This document shows, in pieces, positions 7,605 through 17,347 of a stretch of DNA of 64,000 nt. The stretch comes from a bacterium (GTDB lineage Bacteria; Chloroflexota; Anaerolineae; Caldilineales; Caldilineaceae). A model generated the notes under the pieces. It ran no database searches. It was not told the origin of the DNA and worked only from the letters and a program-made list of their open reading frames with translations. Each line of letters starts with the position of its first letter. Within the stretch, counting starts at the first letter, position 1. The position numbers and the translations under genes are program-made. The stretch is from assembly GCA_016124945.1 (NCBI GenBank), contig WGMT01000021.1, positions 124,001-188,000 of the forward strand, given 5' to 3'.

Positions 7605-9707
7605 TTAACGCTGATCAATCCAATAGCGATAGGACGCGACCTCTGTTGTAAACGGTGTAGCACCGCTGATGATCAATATGGCTTCGTCGTTGCCGCCCAA
7701 AGACGAAATATTGACTGAAGCGTCGCCCTCTTCGTTTACATCTATGCGCTGGACGTCTACCAGTTCGTCGCCGTCGAGGATGAGCACTTGGAGGAGCCAA
7801 CGTTGGTCGAGGCGGTTGTCGGTGAGTAGCCATCCCTCGCTTTCCCAGCCGTCGGCGCCGTCCTCAAAATCGGTGACGTAGTCGATGGCGTCGATGCGAA
7901 TGTCGTCGACGAACCAGCCCGGCTCGTTGACCGCATCGTCGGTGACATACTCCAGCCGCACATAGACTGCTTCGCCGGCGTAGTCGCTCAGGTCAAAGCG
8001 CTCGGTAATCCAGACCGGTTCGCCGCTTGCACCCTGGCTGCGGTCGGTGTAGGCATGGCCGAAGCTGTTGCCACTTGGGTTCGTGGTGGTGGTCTGTTGC
8101 CCAGGTAAAATTGTCCACTTTTCGCCGTCCTGGCTGACCACGACGTAGCCGTAGTCGTAATCCGTCTCGATGTCGAACCACATGCGGATCTCCATCTCGA
8201 TGGGATCGCCCGGTTCCACCTCGGTAAAATCAAACTCACGGGTTAGTCGGCTGTTTGAGTCGTCTGCACGGTTGCTCCACCACATCCAATCCCCACTGTA
8301 GGCGGTGACATCGGCCAGTCGTGTTTCGGTTTCACCTTCAAAATGGAGCGTAATGTCCCCGTCACCGCGTAGGGCGATGTAGTCTGCGCCAAAGTTGCGC
8401 ACTGTGCTCTCACGCGCATCCACAGGGAAGCGGCGGTGAACTTCGTCGATAGCGGGCTGTGGGGCGGCAAGCTGCCGATAGCCGAAACGGCCACTTTCAC
8501 CCAGCGCATCGGGATCGTCCACATAGTTGGCCACCACCCAGTCGGCAAAGAGGTCCTCAAAGGAAAAGTCGAAGCCGACCTCTTGCAACGCCAACGGAAT
8601 CCCTAGCACACCGTTGGCTTCGTGGGCCACCACGGCTTTGGTGGCGTCCTCGCCAAAGCGTTGCAGCAGGTAGGCCATGAACAGATAGGAACTGCCGTAG
8701 TGTGCACCGTTGCCGCTTATGCCATCATTCCACGTGTTTAGCTGTGTGTCGGGGTCGCTTGCGAAGATGCCGGCAAAGCCTGTGTCCGGTGGGTAGCCGG
8801 CGATCTCTTGCGCAAGTTCGCTCATCCCTTCGTTGACCCATGTCTCTTCGTTGCGGTCGTTGTACCAGTGGACCATGTGCTGAAACTCGTGGGCCAGTAC
8901 AGTCTCGTAGTATTGGTAGTCTCGGCTGCGGTTGAGCCACTCCAGGCTGATGTAGAACATCTCTTTCTGGTTGGAATACTGGTTGGCCAGATTGCTGAAC
9001 TGATCGGCGCTGCTGTAATAGCCGGCAACACGGGATCCCATGCCCGTAGCGTGGAGGATGTGCAACCGTTCGTCGCCGTCAACGCCCGGCGACCACTCGC
9101 TGCCGAAGAATTCGCGCACCTTTGGCACACTCTCTTCGCTAAAGGTGTCGATAGAGCGGCTGATGTTGCGTAGATCGAACTCTTTGTCTGCTTCTACCCA
9201 GGCGTAGACCACATCGGTCTTGTAGATCAGTTCAGCTGTGATCTGAAACTGGGTATTGGTGTCCAGGTTTGATACCCAAAAATCTTCACGATCACCCACT
9301 GCGTAGTTGTGAGGTTCTTCGTTCACAACCAGCGGCACTTCATCCAATTCGGGGCGTAGGCGCAGCGCCAGATCGCGCAGATCTCGTGTGGGCACGATGA
9401 TCGTGCTCAGTTGTGCTTCGGTAATTGAGCCTGTTTCATCTGGTACAACCGGCGCTGCTTGACCTGGTACCGGTGTCGCGCGTGGCGGTTTTGCGTCTTT
9501 GGGCGTGGGCCGCGGCACGGTGGTTGGCGTGCGCACCTGCGCCGGCTGCTCGATGATCTCCACACTGGCTGTCTGCCCATCACCCACAGGACGGGACATG
9601 ACAAAAGCAAGCACGCTGATTGCGCCAATGCCGGCCATACACAACATCAACACCAAAGCCGCCACACCGGCGATTATAAAGTTGCGACTCCGCCGCGATG
9701 AATTCAT
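7605..9707 (-). CDS. Membrane-anchored M6-like zinc metalloprotease
   Basis: A 700-residue protein. A basic start and one membrane helix (about residues 10-36) are followed by a Pro/Thr-rich linker, so the rest is predicted to be outside the cell. The zincin motif HEFQHMVHW lies near residue 273, with WVNEGMSELAQ some 25 residues later supplying a further Glu. The C-terminal half is beta-sandwich: ITERFDLSDYAGEAVYVRLEY and PGWFVDDIRID are typical of the domain that follows the catalytic part in immune inhibitor A (M6) proteases. The ribosome-binding site AAGGAG overlaps the stop of the GT39 gene upstream, nine bases away, so the two form an operon. The natural target is unknown. Confidence 0.8.
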   Translation of the reverse strand: MNSSRRSRNFIIAGVAALVLMLCMAGIGAISVLAFVMSRPVGDGQTASVEIIEQPAQVRTPTTVPRPTPKDAKPPRATPVPGQAAPVVPDETGSITEAQLSTIIVPTRDLRDLALRLRPELDEVPLVVNEEPHNYAVGDREDFWVSNLDTNTQFQITAELIYKTDVVYAWVEADKEFDLRNISRSIDTFSEESVPKVREFFGSEWSPGVDGDERLHILHATGMGSRVAGYYSSADQFSNLANQYSNQKEMFYISLEWLNRSRDYQYYETVLAHEFQHMVHWYNDRNEETWVNEGMSELAQEIAGYPPDTGFAGIFASDPDTQLNTWNDGISGNGAHYGSSYLFMAYLLQRFGEDATKAVVAHEANGVLGIPLALQEVGFDFSFEDLFADWVVANYVDDPDALGESGRFGYRQLAAPQPAIDEVHRRFPVDARESTVRNFGADYIALRGDGDITLHFEGETETRLADVTAYSGDWMWWSNRADDSNSRLTREFDFTEVEPGDPIEMEIRMWFDIETDYDYGYVVVSQDGEKWTILPGQQTTTTNPSGNSFGHAYTDRSQGASGEPVWITERFDLSDYAGEAVYVRLEYVTDDAVNEPGWFVDDIRIDAIDYVTDFEDGADGWESEGWLLTDNRLDQRWLLQVLILDGDELVDVQRIDVNEEGDASVNISSLGGNDEAILIISGATPFTTEVASYRYWIDQR

Positions 9708-9716
9708 GTCTACTCC

Positions 9717-12700
9717 TTAAGGTAGCGTAGCCAAAGGCATTTGCCAGAGCGACACCTCACAGGCGCCACTGTCGCCGATAGCCAGCAACAATTGATCGTC
9801 TACAGCGGCGGCGTCAATGCCGACCGGTGTCATGAAGCCGCCTTCCTGGAACTGCGCAACGGCGACACCGCCGGCGCTGTACAGGGTGAGCAGCCGCCGT
9901 TCAGGATCGGTGACCAGCAGCCCGTTGTTGGGCAAGCCGGCCAAATGAGGACCGGTGAAGGTGTTGGCGCGGGCAGTACTGGCCTGTCCACTCCCCTGGT
10001 CGAGCCGCCACAACTGCCCGTCTTCGGCGGTGACGACCCACAGCGCGCCGTTGGGCTGAAGCAGCGCGTCCACCGGCTGTCCTCGGCCGAGGGCGGTGTC
10101 GGGGCCACCGTATTGGGCGCGCACATCCCCGTCTTCGGTGAGGACGACCACCCGAGCGCCGCCCGTATCTGCGATCACCAGCGAGCCGTCGGCGCTCACC
10201 CCCAGCCCGCGCGGACGGTAAAACGATGTCTCCTGCGCAATGGGGGCAAAGGCTGTACCACTTTCGCCCATGCGATAAATCTGTTGGGCCACGGCATCGA
10301 GCAAGTAGACATCACCCAACAAGTTCCTGCCCAGGTCAAACGGTTCCACCCAAGCATCATCTGTGTAGATCTCGGCAATCTCGCCGGTGGCCAGATCGTA
10401 GGCCATCACCCGCGCGTTGCCCACATCCGTCGCCAGAAGCAGGTTGCGATCCGGCCACACCATCACACCGTGCGGCTGGAAATTGTCCTCACTACAGGAG
10501 CCCGCCGTCCACATAAGTTGTAGCGGCAGTTCGGGCAGGCCGATGGGCAACGGGTTGTCTTCGGACTGTAACATATCGGGCAACTCGAAGGCCGACATCG
10601 GCGGCGGCGCAGAGACCTCGAGTGGCACGTCAGGAATCGCCAACGCGGTCACGTCGACATTGGCTTGGTATGGCGCCAGCAACGTCGCTGGGATTTCGCT
10701 CTCCTGGTAACCCATGGGCTGCCAGCGCAACACAAAGGACGGAACACCCGCTTCCGGTTCATAGCGGATCAAGAGATCGTGCCAGCCTCGGCGTAGTTGT
10801 ACCGCCGCCGCCGCCTGTGCGTACGTCTCCTGTTCAGCCGACGCAGAGGCGGCGTCGGCTAGGGTGATGCCGTTGATGGAGAGATCAAAACGCCCGTTGA
10901 CGTCTGCCGTAAAGAGGTAACTGCCATCCACAGGTGCGGCAATCTTGGCCTCCCACACCACCACGCCTGCATTTTCCAACACTGGGCCGGCCTGTAATAG
11001 TGGCTCCCGTCGAAATTCGATAGGATCGACCTCGTCTACGTTTTCCAGGCGCACGCCGACTGGATAATACGTCGCCAACACGCCCATCGGAATGGCGTTC
11101 TGGTAGAGCGCCTGCCGGGGGATAGGTTCAACCTTGCCTTCAGGCCGCTGCCACCGTAGCGACAGCGCTGGGTCGGCGCTGCCGCTACGGTATTCAATTT
11201 CAATGGGCAGGTAGCCCTGTGGCATCGTCACTGTGCCGGCAATCGTGCCCATCACCGTGTCGACCAACGTCCACGATTGAATCTCATTGCCAAGGACGAC
11301 ACGAAGCTGCGCGTCGGCGTCTGTCTCGGCGTTGAAAAGATAGGAGCCTGTTTCGGGGATATAGAGCATGCCGCGCGCCTGCATGGCGAACGGTGGCGAC
11401 AGGGGAGCGTCGTCCCACGCAAACTCCAGTGGCCCGGCCACATCCAGCGCGTCGGCTTCGGCAGGCAACGCCGCGTCGAGATCGTCCGCATCCAGTGAGA
11501 AGTAGGCGACAGTGAGGCCGCGATCCGCTTCGATCTGCTGGCGGGGGACGGTGGCTACGTAGGCCGCCAACATCCCTGAATCAGGATCGGAAATCGTTTC
11601 GCCTACATAGTTTGGGTAAATCTGCCCCACGTAGTCGAGGAGCGCCCTGTCTTGAACGGGGATCACATAACGAATGTCGCCATCGGTGGGCAAATCGACA
11701 AAGGGTGAAGTAGTCAGCGGCAGGTGCTTGGTAACGTCTAGCGGTAGAATGCGTTTGGCAAAAGGCAGCACACCGCCCGCTGCCAATTGGGTCGTCGGCG
11801 CCTGTAACAGATCAAAGGGGACGATGAGCACGTCTGTCTCTGCGCCGCCGTTGTCTACCGAACGCTCAAAATACGCTTGCAGGTACTTACCCACTGCGGC
11901 AGACGTTGCCGGCGCAGCCGAAACGCTCTCCACCTGCCGCAGCCCGTTGACCGCTGCAAACGCCAGCAAAATGGTAGCGGTGACGGCGGCCACGCCCGTC
12001 AACGTGACGGGGCGTACCACGATAGACCACTCCTCGATCAGCGCGCCCACAATCTGGTCGAGCGCCACCAGCGCCGTCAATGTGATCAAAACAAAGAAGA
12101 GAGACGCCTGTAGCGGCGACGCTGGGCCTGGATCAATGTAGAGTGCCGGCAGCGCCAAGGCGGCGAAACCCACCACAAGCAGCCGTGTGGCCGACCAGCG
12201 TGGGCGTCGTAGCAGGTGTGCAAAGCCAAGCAGCGCCAGGACAGCCGTGATCGCGGTCAGCGCCGATGCGCCGTTGGCAAGCCCATCCAGCAGCGAAACA
12301 ACCTGGGCTGTGATGGATCCTGGCTCGGTGAACGAAGGCATCTCCAAGAACAAGCGCACCAAAGTCGGTGTGCCGCCAACGACTATCCCTGCCCAGTAGA
12401 GCAGGCGGCTGCGCCAGCGAGCCGGCGGCATGGCCATCAGCCACCACAGCAGCAATGCAGCAGAGATCCAGCCGCCGGTGGTCAATGTGGAAATCCCGGC
12501 CAGCAGCCCGGTTAGGGCCCAGCGTTGAGGCTGTCCTGTGTTGGTTGCCCACCAACAGGCCCAGATTGTGGCTGTAATGAGAAAGACGAGCAGTGTGGCG
12601 GCTTCGGGGGCGCGGCTCAATACGATGTGCCAGGGGGCGAAGGCCAGTAACAGCGCACCGACCAGTGCCACGGGTGGGCGGGCGAAAGCACGTGCTGCTG

Positions 12701-13454
12701 TGTAGAAGACTGGTACGCTGACGACACCCAGTCCAATCCCTAGCCAGCCAAGCGTAGACATGCCAGGCCCAAAAATGCCGAAGACGAGGGCGAGCAGCAG
12801 GGTGTAGAGCGGGGCATCGGCCAATAGCAGGCTGCGCCAACTGTCCTCGCGCAGGAAAGTGAGTGCTTGCAGCGCGCCGGTACAGTCGTCTACACAGCCG
12901 AAGGGCAGCCCTGCAAAATTCCAGATGCGTATAAGCGCTGCCACTGCGGTAACCAAGACGAGACCAATCACCGCAGCGCGCCGGCTCGAGGACGACGGCG
13001 ATGTTGGCGTGTCCTGCTCGGCGCGGCGTAGATACGCTTCGGCGGCACTGACCGACCAGACGGCTGATTCTGCTTGTGCGGTTGCCTGCTGCGGCCAGAT
13101 TGCCGCGATCCCCAGCATAACGCCGCCGCCGATCCATGTGAGCAGCGCCCACAGCAAGGTGACGTCGTCCGTCCCTGCGCGTAGTAACGAGAGCAGCCAG
13201 GCCCCGCCGCCGATCCCTGCGGTAAGGCCCAACACTACGAGCACAGCCGCCGTCATGGGCAAGGGCGCTTCATCGCCTGTTGCCCACACATCTCTCAGTG
13301 GGCGAGATGCCAACGCAAAGAGGACGGCTGCCCCCAGGAGCACCAACAAGCCGTCGCGCAACGCCACCAGGGTAGACGGTTCACCGGCGTTGAGGATGGA
13401 AAGGCCCCACAGTGCAATAAGCACCGCAAAAAGTAGAGAGATAATTCTGCGCAT
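9717..13454 (-). CDS. GT39-type membrane glycosyltransferase fused to PA14 and NHL domains
   Basis: A protein of 1245 residues from ATG 13454 (AGGT lies six bases before it; an upstream TTG is also open). The first 530 or so residues hold many membrane helices with a PMT/ArnT-like layout, including the LPFGCVDDCTGALQAL loop after the first helices, where GT39 enzymes carry catalytic acids. Two PA14-like beta modules follow (about residues 650-790 and 800-930; PETGSYLFNAETDADAQLRV and APVDGSYLFTADVNGRFDL). The last 240 residues are NHL-type propeller repeats (LLGDVYLLDAVAQQIYRM). It probably transfers a lipid-linked sugar outside the membrane, with the PA14/NHL parts binding carbohydrate or protein. 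The M6-like protease follows in the same operon. Confidence 0.8.
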   Translation of the reverse strand: MRRIISLLFAVLIALWGLSILNAGEPSTLVALRDGLLVLLGAAVLFALASRPLRDVWATGDEAPLPMTAAVLVVLGLTAGIGGGAWLLSLLRAGTDDVTLLWALLTWIGGGVMLGIAAIWPQQATAQAESAVWSVSAAEAYLRRAEQDTPTSPSSSSRRAAVIGLVLVTAVAALIRIWNFAGLPFGCVDDCTGALQALTFLREDSWRSLLLADAPLYTLLLALVFGIFGPGMSTLGWLGIGLGVVSVPVFYTAARAFARPPVALVGALLLAFAPWHIVLSRAPEAATLLVFLITATIWACWWATNTGQPQRWALTGLLAGISTLTTGGWISAALLLWWLMAMPPARWRSRLLYWAGIVVGGTPTLVRLFLEMPSFTEPGSITAQVVSLLDGLANGASALTAITAVLALLGFAHLLRRPRWSATRLLVVGFAALALPALYIDPGPASPLQASLFFVLITLTALVALDQIVGALIEEWSIVVRPVTLTGVAAVTATILLAFAAVNGLRQVESVSAAPATSAAVGKYLQAYFERSVDNGGAETDVLIVPFDLLQAPTTQLAAGGVLPFAKRILPLDVTKHLPLTTSPFVDLPTDGDIRYVIPVQDRALLDYVGQIYPNYVGETISDPDSGMLAAYVATVPRQQIEADRGLTVAYFSLDADDLDAALPAEADALDVAGPLEFAWDDAPLSPPFAMQARGMLYIPETGSYLFNAETDADAQLRVVLGNEIQSWTLVDTVMGTIAGTVTMPQGYLPIEIEYRSGSADPALSLRWQRPEGKVEPIPRQALYQNAIPMGVLATYYPVGVRLENVDEVDPIEFRREPLLQAGPVLENAGVVVWEAKIAAPVDGSYLFTADVNGRFDLSINGITLADAASASAEQETYAQAAAAVQLRRGWHDLLIRYEPEAGVPSFVLRWQPMGYQESEIPATLLAPYQANVDVTALAIPDVPLEVSAPPPMSAFELPDMLQSEDNPLPIGLPELPLQLMWTAGSCSEDNFQPHGVMVWPDRNLLLATDVGNARVMAYDLATGEIAEIYTDDAWVEPFDLGRNLLGDVYLLDAVAQQIYRMGESGTAFAPIAQETSFYRPRGLGVSADGSLVIADTGGARVVVLTEDGDVRAQYGGPDTALGRGQPVDALLQPNGALWVVTAEDGQLWRLDQGSGQASTARANTFTGPHLAGLPNNGLLVTDPERRLLTLYSAGGVAVAQFQEGGFMTPVGIDAAAVDDQLLLAIGDSGACEVSLWQMPLATLP

Positions 13455-13600
13455 AGCTACCTGATACAGATACGTTGGGAAGAAAACGGCACAGTTTGCC
13501 GCCAAAGTGTAGCCTTTCGCACTGCTCTGTGCAAATCATCTTGGCTAAATTTTGAATGCGGCGTCAAGTTTTCAACAAAATAAACTTTACCGTGACCAAC

Positions 13601-13635
13601 AAAAAACGGGGCCAGGATTTCCTGGCCCCGTTTTT
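13601..13635. terminator. Strong terminator after the binding-protein gene of operon 2
   Basis: AAAAACGGGGCCAGG, loop ATTT, CCTGGCCCCGTTTTT form a perfect 15-bp stem with A and T runs on both sides, so it can act in both directions. It lies 15 bases after the stop of the operon 2 binding protein. Confidence 0.88.
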
Positions 13636-13649
13636 AGATGACTTTTGAC

Positions 13650-15005
13650 TTACCCTTCGATTGCGCGCAGGCTTTCGAGGACGGGTTGTGCTTCTTCAAC
13701 GAGGATGGCATTGACGTCGGCGAATGCCGTGGCCACGTCGTCGGATTGTACGGTGATGCGTTCGAGGCCGCCGCCGATGATCTGGTCGCCGTTGGGCACG
13801 AAGACACGGGCCGAGTCCTGTGGCTTGGTCAGCGCGAGCTGCTCGGTGGCCGTCTTGAACTGCGGGAACTCTTCGAAGTATGCCTGCATCTCGGCGCTTT
13901 CCAACGCGCTCTTGCGCACAGGCATGTAGCCGGTGTTCTGCGCCCAGTAGACCTGGTTTTCGGAGTTGGAGACGAACTCGATGAAGGCCATGCCTGGTCC
14001 ATGCTTCTCTTCGGGCGTTGTGGCAAGGATGGCGAGGCCGGCGCCACCGGTGCAGCAGCCGAACTGATACTTCTGCGGCAGGAAGGCGGTGCCATACTCA
14101 AAGGTTGCATTGGCGTTGATGCCACCCATCGAGCCTGTCGACATCATGGAAGACGCGGTCAAGCCATTGATGAAGTCGGCTGTGATGTCCTTGCTGGGGA
14201 CGGCCCACTTGTACTCGTGAACTGTGTCTTTGTAGAACTGACCGGCTTCGATGGTGGCATCGTCGGTCATGCGCATGGTGAAGTCGGGGTCGCTGTAGGC
14301 GCCGTTGAACTGCCAGGCAACACCCTGGAAGAGCCAGGCGATGTAGCTGGCGCCGTCGGGATGGGCAAAGGCGGAGGTCTTCATCTCGTCGCCTTCCATC
14401 TCAACCAACTGCGGCGCCCATTCCATGAACTCGTCCCAGGTTTCGGGGCCACGATCGGGCAGCCCTGCCGCCGCCCATTTCTCTTTGTTGTAGTAGAAGA
14501 GGGGGGTGCTGCGGGCGTAGGGTACCCAGTAGTGCTGACCCTGGCGCACACCTTCGTTGATCAGCGAATCCTGGTAGTCGCTCAGGTCGATGTTCTGGGC
14601 GTTGATCAGATCATCCAACGGAAGGATCGTCTGGGCCAGATAGAACTTGAACCACCAGACATCGCTCAGGAGCGACACATCGGGGGCGGTGCGCGCCTGT
14701 AGCGCTGCCGTCACCTTCTGTGCAGTCTCTTCATAGTTACCCTGGAATTGGTAATCTACAACGACCTCGCTCTGGCTTTCGTTGAAGCGCTTGACCAGTT
14801 CGGTTTCGGCCTCACCGTTTTTGCCGCTAAAGCTGCTCCAGAAAGTGAGGGTGACCGCTTCGGTGGCGGGTGCTGCGCTGCTGCCGCTGTCACCTGCCGG
14901 TGCTGCCGAAGGGGCTGCTGCCGGCGCACATGCAGCCAATGCCACCATGCTTGCGCCTGCGCCCATACCTACCAAAAACTGGCGGCGACTTAATGCTTTC
15001 GACAT
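13650..15005 (-). CDS. ABC sugar-binding lipoprotein with Tat-type signal (UgpB-like)
   Basis: A 451-residue binding protein. The N-end has the twin-arginine motif SRRQFLVG followed by a hydrophobic stretch and the lipobox LAAC near residue 26, so it is probably exported folded and lipid-anchored. The mature part opens with TLTFWSSFSGKNG and has the SBP family 1 layout (LPLDDLI, FYYNKEKWAAAGLP, TWDEFMEWAPQL), closest in style to UgpB. It is the last gene of operon 2, behind two permeases; AAGGAG lies ten bases before the ATG. Confidence 0.9.
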   Translation of the reverse strand: MSKALSRRQFLVGMGAGASMVALAACAPAAAPSAAPAGDSGSSAAPATEAVTLTFWSSFSGKNGEAETELVKRFNESQSEVVVDYQFQGNYEETAQKVTAALQARTAPDVSLLSDVWWFKFYLAQTILPLDDLINAQNIDLSDYQDSLINEGVRQGQHYWVPYARSTPLFYYNKEKWAAAGLPDRGPETWDEFMEWAPQLVEMEGDEMKTSAFAHPDGASYIAWLFQGVAWQFNGAYSDPDFTMRMTDDATIEAGQFYKDTVHEYKWAVPSKDITADFINGLTASSMMSTGSMGGINANATFEYGTAFLPQKYQFGCCTGGAGLAILATTPEEKHGPGMAFIEFVSNSENQVYWAQNTGYMPVRKSALESAEMQAYFEEFPQFKTATEQLALTKPQDSARVFVPNGDQIIGGGLERITVQSDDVATAFADVNAILVEEAQPVLESLRAIEG

Positions 15006-15099
15006 AGTTGTGCTTCTCCTTGTACTGATGATGTTTGTACTGATTAGTAAGTTAAGAACTTGGTTGGATTGTTGTGCAAGGTGCAGACAACTTCACGAA

Positions 15100-16008
15100 T
15101 TATCCCTTCACAGCGCCGGCGGCGATACCGTCGACGATGTATCGTTGGGCATAGAGAAAAACGATTACCACGGGCACCACCACAAAGAGGGTGCCCGCCA
15201 TAACCACACCCCAGTCGATAGTGCCTTCTTCAACCATGAGCCAGAAGATGCCAATGGGCAAAACACGCATTTCTCGGGTATTGGTGACAAGCAACGGCCA
15301 CAGGAAGTCGTTCCATTTTGAGACGATGCTCAGCAGTGCCATTGTCACAATTGCCGGTTTGGCCAGTGGAATAATGATTGACCACATGGTGTACAGATGA
15401 TTGGCCCCATCGACTTTTGCCGCGTCCATCACCTCGGTGGGCAATGTCTTGTAATATTGACGCAAGAGGAATGTGCCGTAAGCCACCGATGCGCCAGGGA
15501 TGACAATCCCCTGGTAGGTGTTGATCCAGCCCAGTGAGGCAATGGTCAAGTAATTGGGTAGAATTGTCACCTGGCCCGGCACCATCAACGCCGCCAGCAA
15601 CACCAGAAACAGCCAATCCTTTTTAGGAAATCGCAAAAACGCGAAGGCATAAGCCGAGGTGACGGCAAAGAGCACCTCAAAGCCACTGCCGAAGATCGTG
15701 GTGATGATCGTATTGATATAGTAGCGGCCAAACGGCGCCGCCCGCCACGCTTCACCGAAGTTTTCCAGTGTCGGCTGCATCGGAATCCAGGTAGGCGGAA
15801 TGCGGTAAATTTCCTGCGAAACCTTGAATGCGCCGATGATCATCCAATAGACGGGCAGGCCGATTAACACCACACATAAGAGCATCCCCAGGTAGCCGGC
15901 AGCTTTGTGTAGCGTAGAATGGCGTTGGCCTGCCCAACTGCCGGATAAGCCACTTGCCGCTTGTGTGTTTGTGGGTTCGAGTTCACTTGAAATGGTTGCT
16001 TTGGCCAT
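15100..16008 (-). CDS. ABC sugar transporter permease, MalG/UgpE type
   Basis: A 302-residue permease from ATG 16008, preceded by AGGAAG. Six membrane segments are visible, with the EAA loop EVMDAAKVDGANHLYTMW in the second half. It is the second gene of operon 2, 81 bases behind the MalF-type partner and 94 bases before the binding protein. An in-frame longer start upstream would add 15 non-conserved polar residues. Confidence 0.9.
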   Translation of the reverse strand: MAKATISSELEPTNTQAASGLSGSWAGQRHSTLHKAAGYLGMLLCVVLIGLPVYWMIIGAFKVSQEIYRIPPTWIPMQPTLENFGEAWRAAPFGRYYINTIITTIFGSGFEVLFAVTSAYAFAFLRFPKKDWLFLVLLAALMVPGQVTILPNYLTIASLGWINTYQGIVIPGASVAYGTFLLRQYYKTLPTEVMDAAKVDGANHLYTMWSIIIPLAKPAIVTMALLSIVSKWNDFLWPLLVTNTREMRVLPIGIFWLMVEEGTIDWGVVMAGTLFVVVPVVIVFLYAQRYIVDGIAAGAVKG

Positions 16009-16089
16009 GAGCTTCTTCCTGTCTGATGAGCCGTCGCCACGACGGCAGTCCATACGAAATCAACGTTGGTGGAATCTCTGGTTGGTTTG

Positions 16090-17001
16090 CTAAGAATAGT
16101 GGACGTTGTTTTCGCTGTAACGCATTTGGACTATGGTGAAGAGCAACATCATCACGAACAGGACAACTGAAGCCACCCCTGCACGACCGGCGTTGAAGGC
16201 CACGAAGCCTTGCTGGTAAAGATAGTAGACCAACGTGGTGGTAGACCCTACCGGCCCACCGTCGGTCATGACTTTGATAATGTCGAATGACTGAAAGCCG
16301 GCCAGAATACTGGTGAGCACCAGGAAAAAGAGCACCGGCGAAAGCCCCGGCACCGTAACGGCTCGAAAGCGCGCCCAACTGCCGGCGCCGTCCACTGTCG
16401 CCGCCTCGTACAACTCTCGGGGGATTGCCTGTAGCCCAGCCAGGAAGATGACCACGGCGTACCCCACATTTTTCCAAACATGGACCATGATCACGGCCAG
16501 CAAAGCCCAGTTTGGATCAAGCAACCAATTGGGAGAACGCAACCCCACCGCATCAAGGAATATATCAATCAAACCGTAACGAGGATCGAAAATATAAATC
16601 CAGACGATGCCAATCGCAGCGCCACTTAGCATCACAGGGCTGAACACAATGCCTCGGACGCTGTCTCTGCCGCGCAATTTTTGATTGAGCAACAACGCCA
16701 TCCCCAAACCGATGACACAGATAGCTATCACTGAGCCCAAGGTAAAGGTCAACGTTGTTAACATAATCTGGCCAAAATCAGCCGAGGTGAAGAGCCGTGT
16801 ATAGTTGCCAAGCCCTACCCAGATCTTGACCGGAGACAGCATATCCCAGCGGACGAAGCTTAGATAGCCATTGTAGATGAGGGGCCAGTAGGTGAAAACG
16901 GCGAATAAGAACAGATTGGGGCCAACCAACAAGGCAAACAAAAGCCACTCACGTCGTTCGGCCATTGACGTTTGTCTACGTAATATCGACATGAAGCGCA
17001 T
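16090..17001 (-). CDS. ABC sugar transporter permease, MalF/UgpA type
   Basis: A 303-residue permease and first gene of operon 2, with AGGAGG closely before the ATG. Hydrophobic segments begin at LLFALLVGPNLFLFAVFTYW. The EAA loop is ELYEAATVDGAGSWARF. As in operon 1, no ATPase gene is nearby. Confidence 0.9.
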   Translation of the reverse strand: MRFMSILRRQTSMAERREWLLFALLVGPNLFLFAVFTYWPLIYNGYLSFVRWDMLSPVKIWVGLGNYTRLFTSADFGQIMLTTLTFTLGSVIAICVIGLGMALLLNQKLRGRDSVRGIVFSPVMLSGAAIGIVWIYIFDPRYGLIDIFLDAVGLRSPNWLLDPNWALLAVIMVHVWKNVGYAVVIFLAGLQAIPRELYEAATVDGAGSWARFRAVTVPGLSPVLFFLVLTSILAGFQSFDIIKVMTDGGPVGSTTTLVYYLYQQGFVAFNAGRAGVASVVLFVMMLLFTIVQMRYSENNVHYS

Positions 17002-17347
17002 GTCCTCCTTCTGGGGAAGTCTAAGTCTATTGTGTTAACAGCGGTTCAATCATTTGGTTAACAGTGAAAGAACGCAAGATTAAGAATTTGTTAAACGAAC
17101 GGATATAGTTGAAGGGTAAGGCTACGCCTGTGGGGGAAAGGCGTTGGAATCAACGAACGGGACAATTGTTGGGTGGTCTATATTTTGTCAATCAGAGGTG
17201 AAAACAATTATGCGCAGATCGAACGAAATGGTCAAGTAAGGTCCATTCAAGTTTTTTGCGGCCAACAAACACACCGTGCAGACCCTCTGCACGGTGTGTT
17301 ATGGACGTGTTATCAACAGTGACACTGGGGATTGTTTGTTCGATTCT
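17002..17347. other. Promoter region of operon 2 and 3' end of the sensor kinase gene
   Basis: This 346-base gap has no ORF that looks real. It contains the upstream region of operon 2, with the direct repeat of GTTAACAG at 17034-17041 and 17057-17064 (23-base period, centre GTTAAC palindromic) that might bind a regulator. The stretch 17041-17110 is AT-richer than its surroundings. A hairpin near 17268-17300 ends the kinase transcript. No convincing -35/-10 pair stands out. Confidence 0.4.
17268..17300 (-). terminator. Hairpin terminator after the sensor kinase gene
   Basis: AACACACCGTGCAGA and TCTGCACGGTGTGTT form a perfect 15-bp stem with a three-base loop. On the minus strand a short T-rich stretch (TTTGTTGG) follows. 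Confidence 0.7.

Noticed and set aside
12133..13152. A 339-codon minus-strand ORF in another frame of the GT39 gene
   Set aside because: It is Arg/Ala/His-rich shadow sequence inside a well-supported gene, without motifs or start signal.
13638..14702. A long plus-strand ORF (354 codons) opposite the operon 2 binding protein
   Set aside because: It is antisense to a clear lipoprotein gene, has low-complexity Gly/Val/His-rich sequence and no ribosome-binding site; it exists because GC-rich genes leave the opposite strand open.
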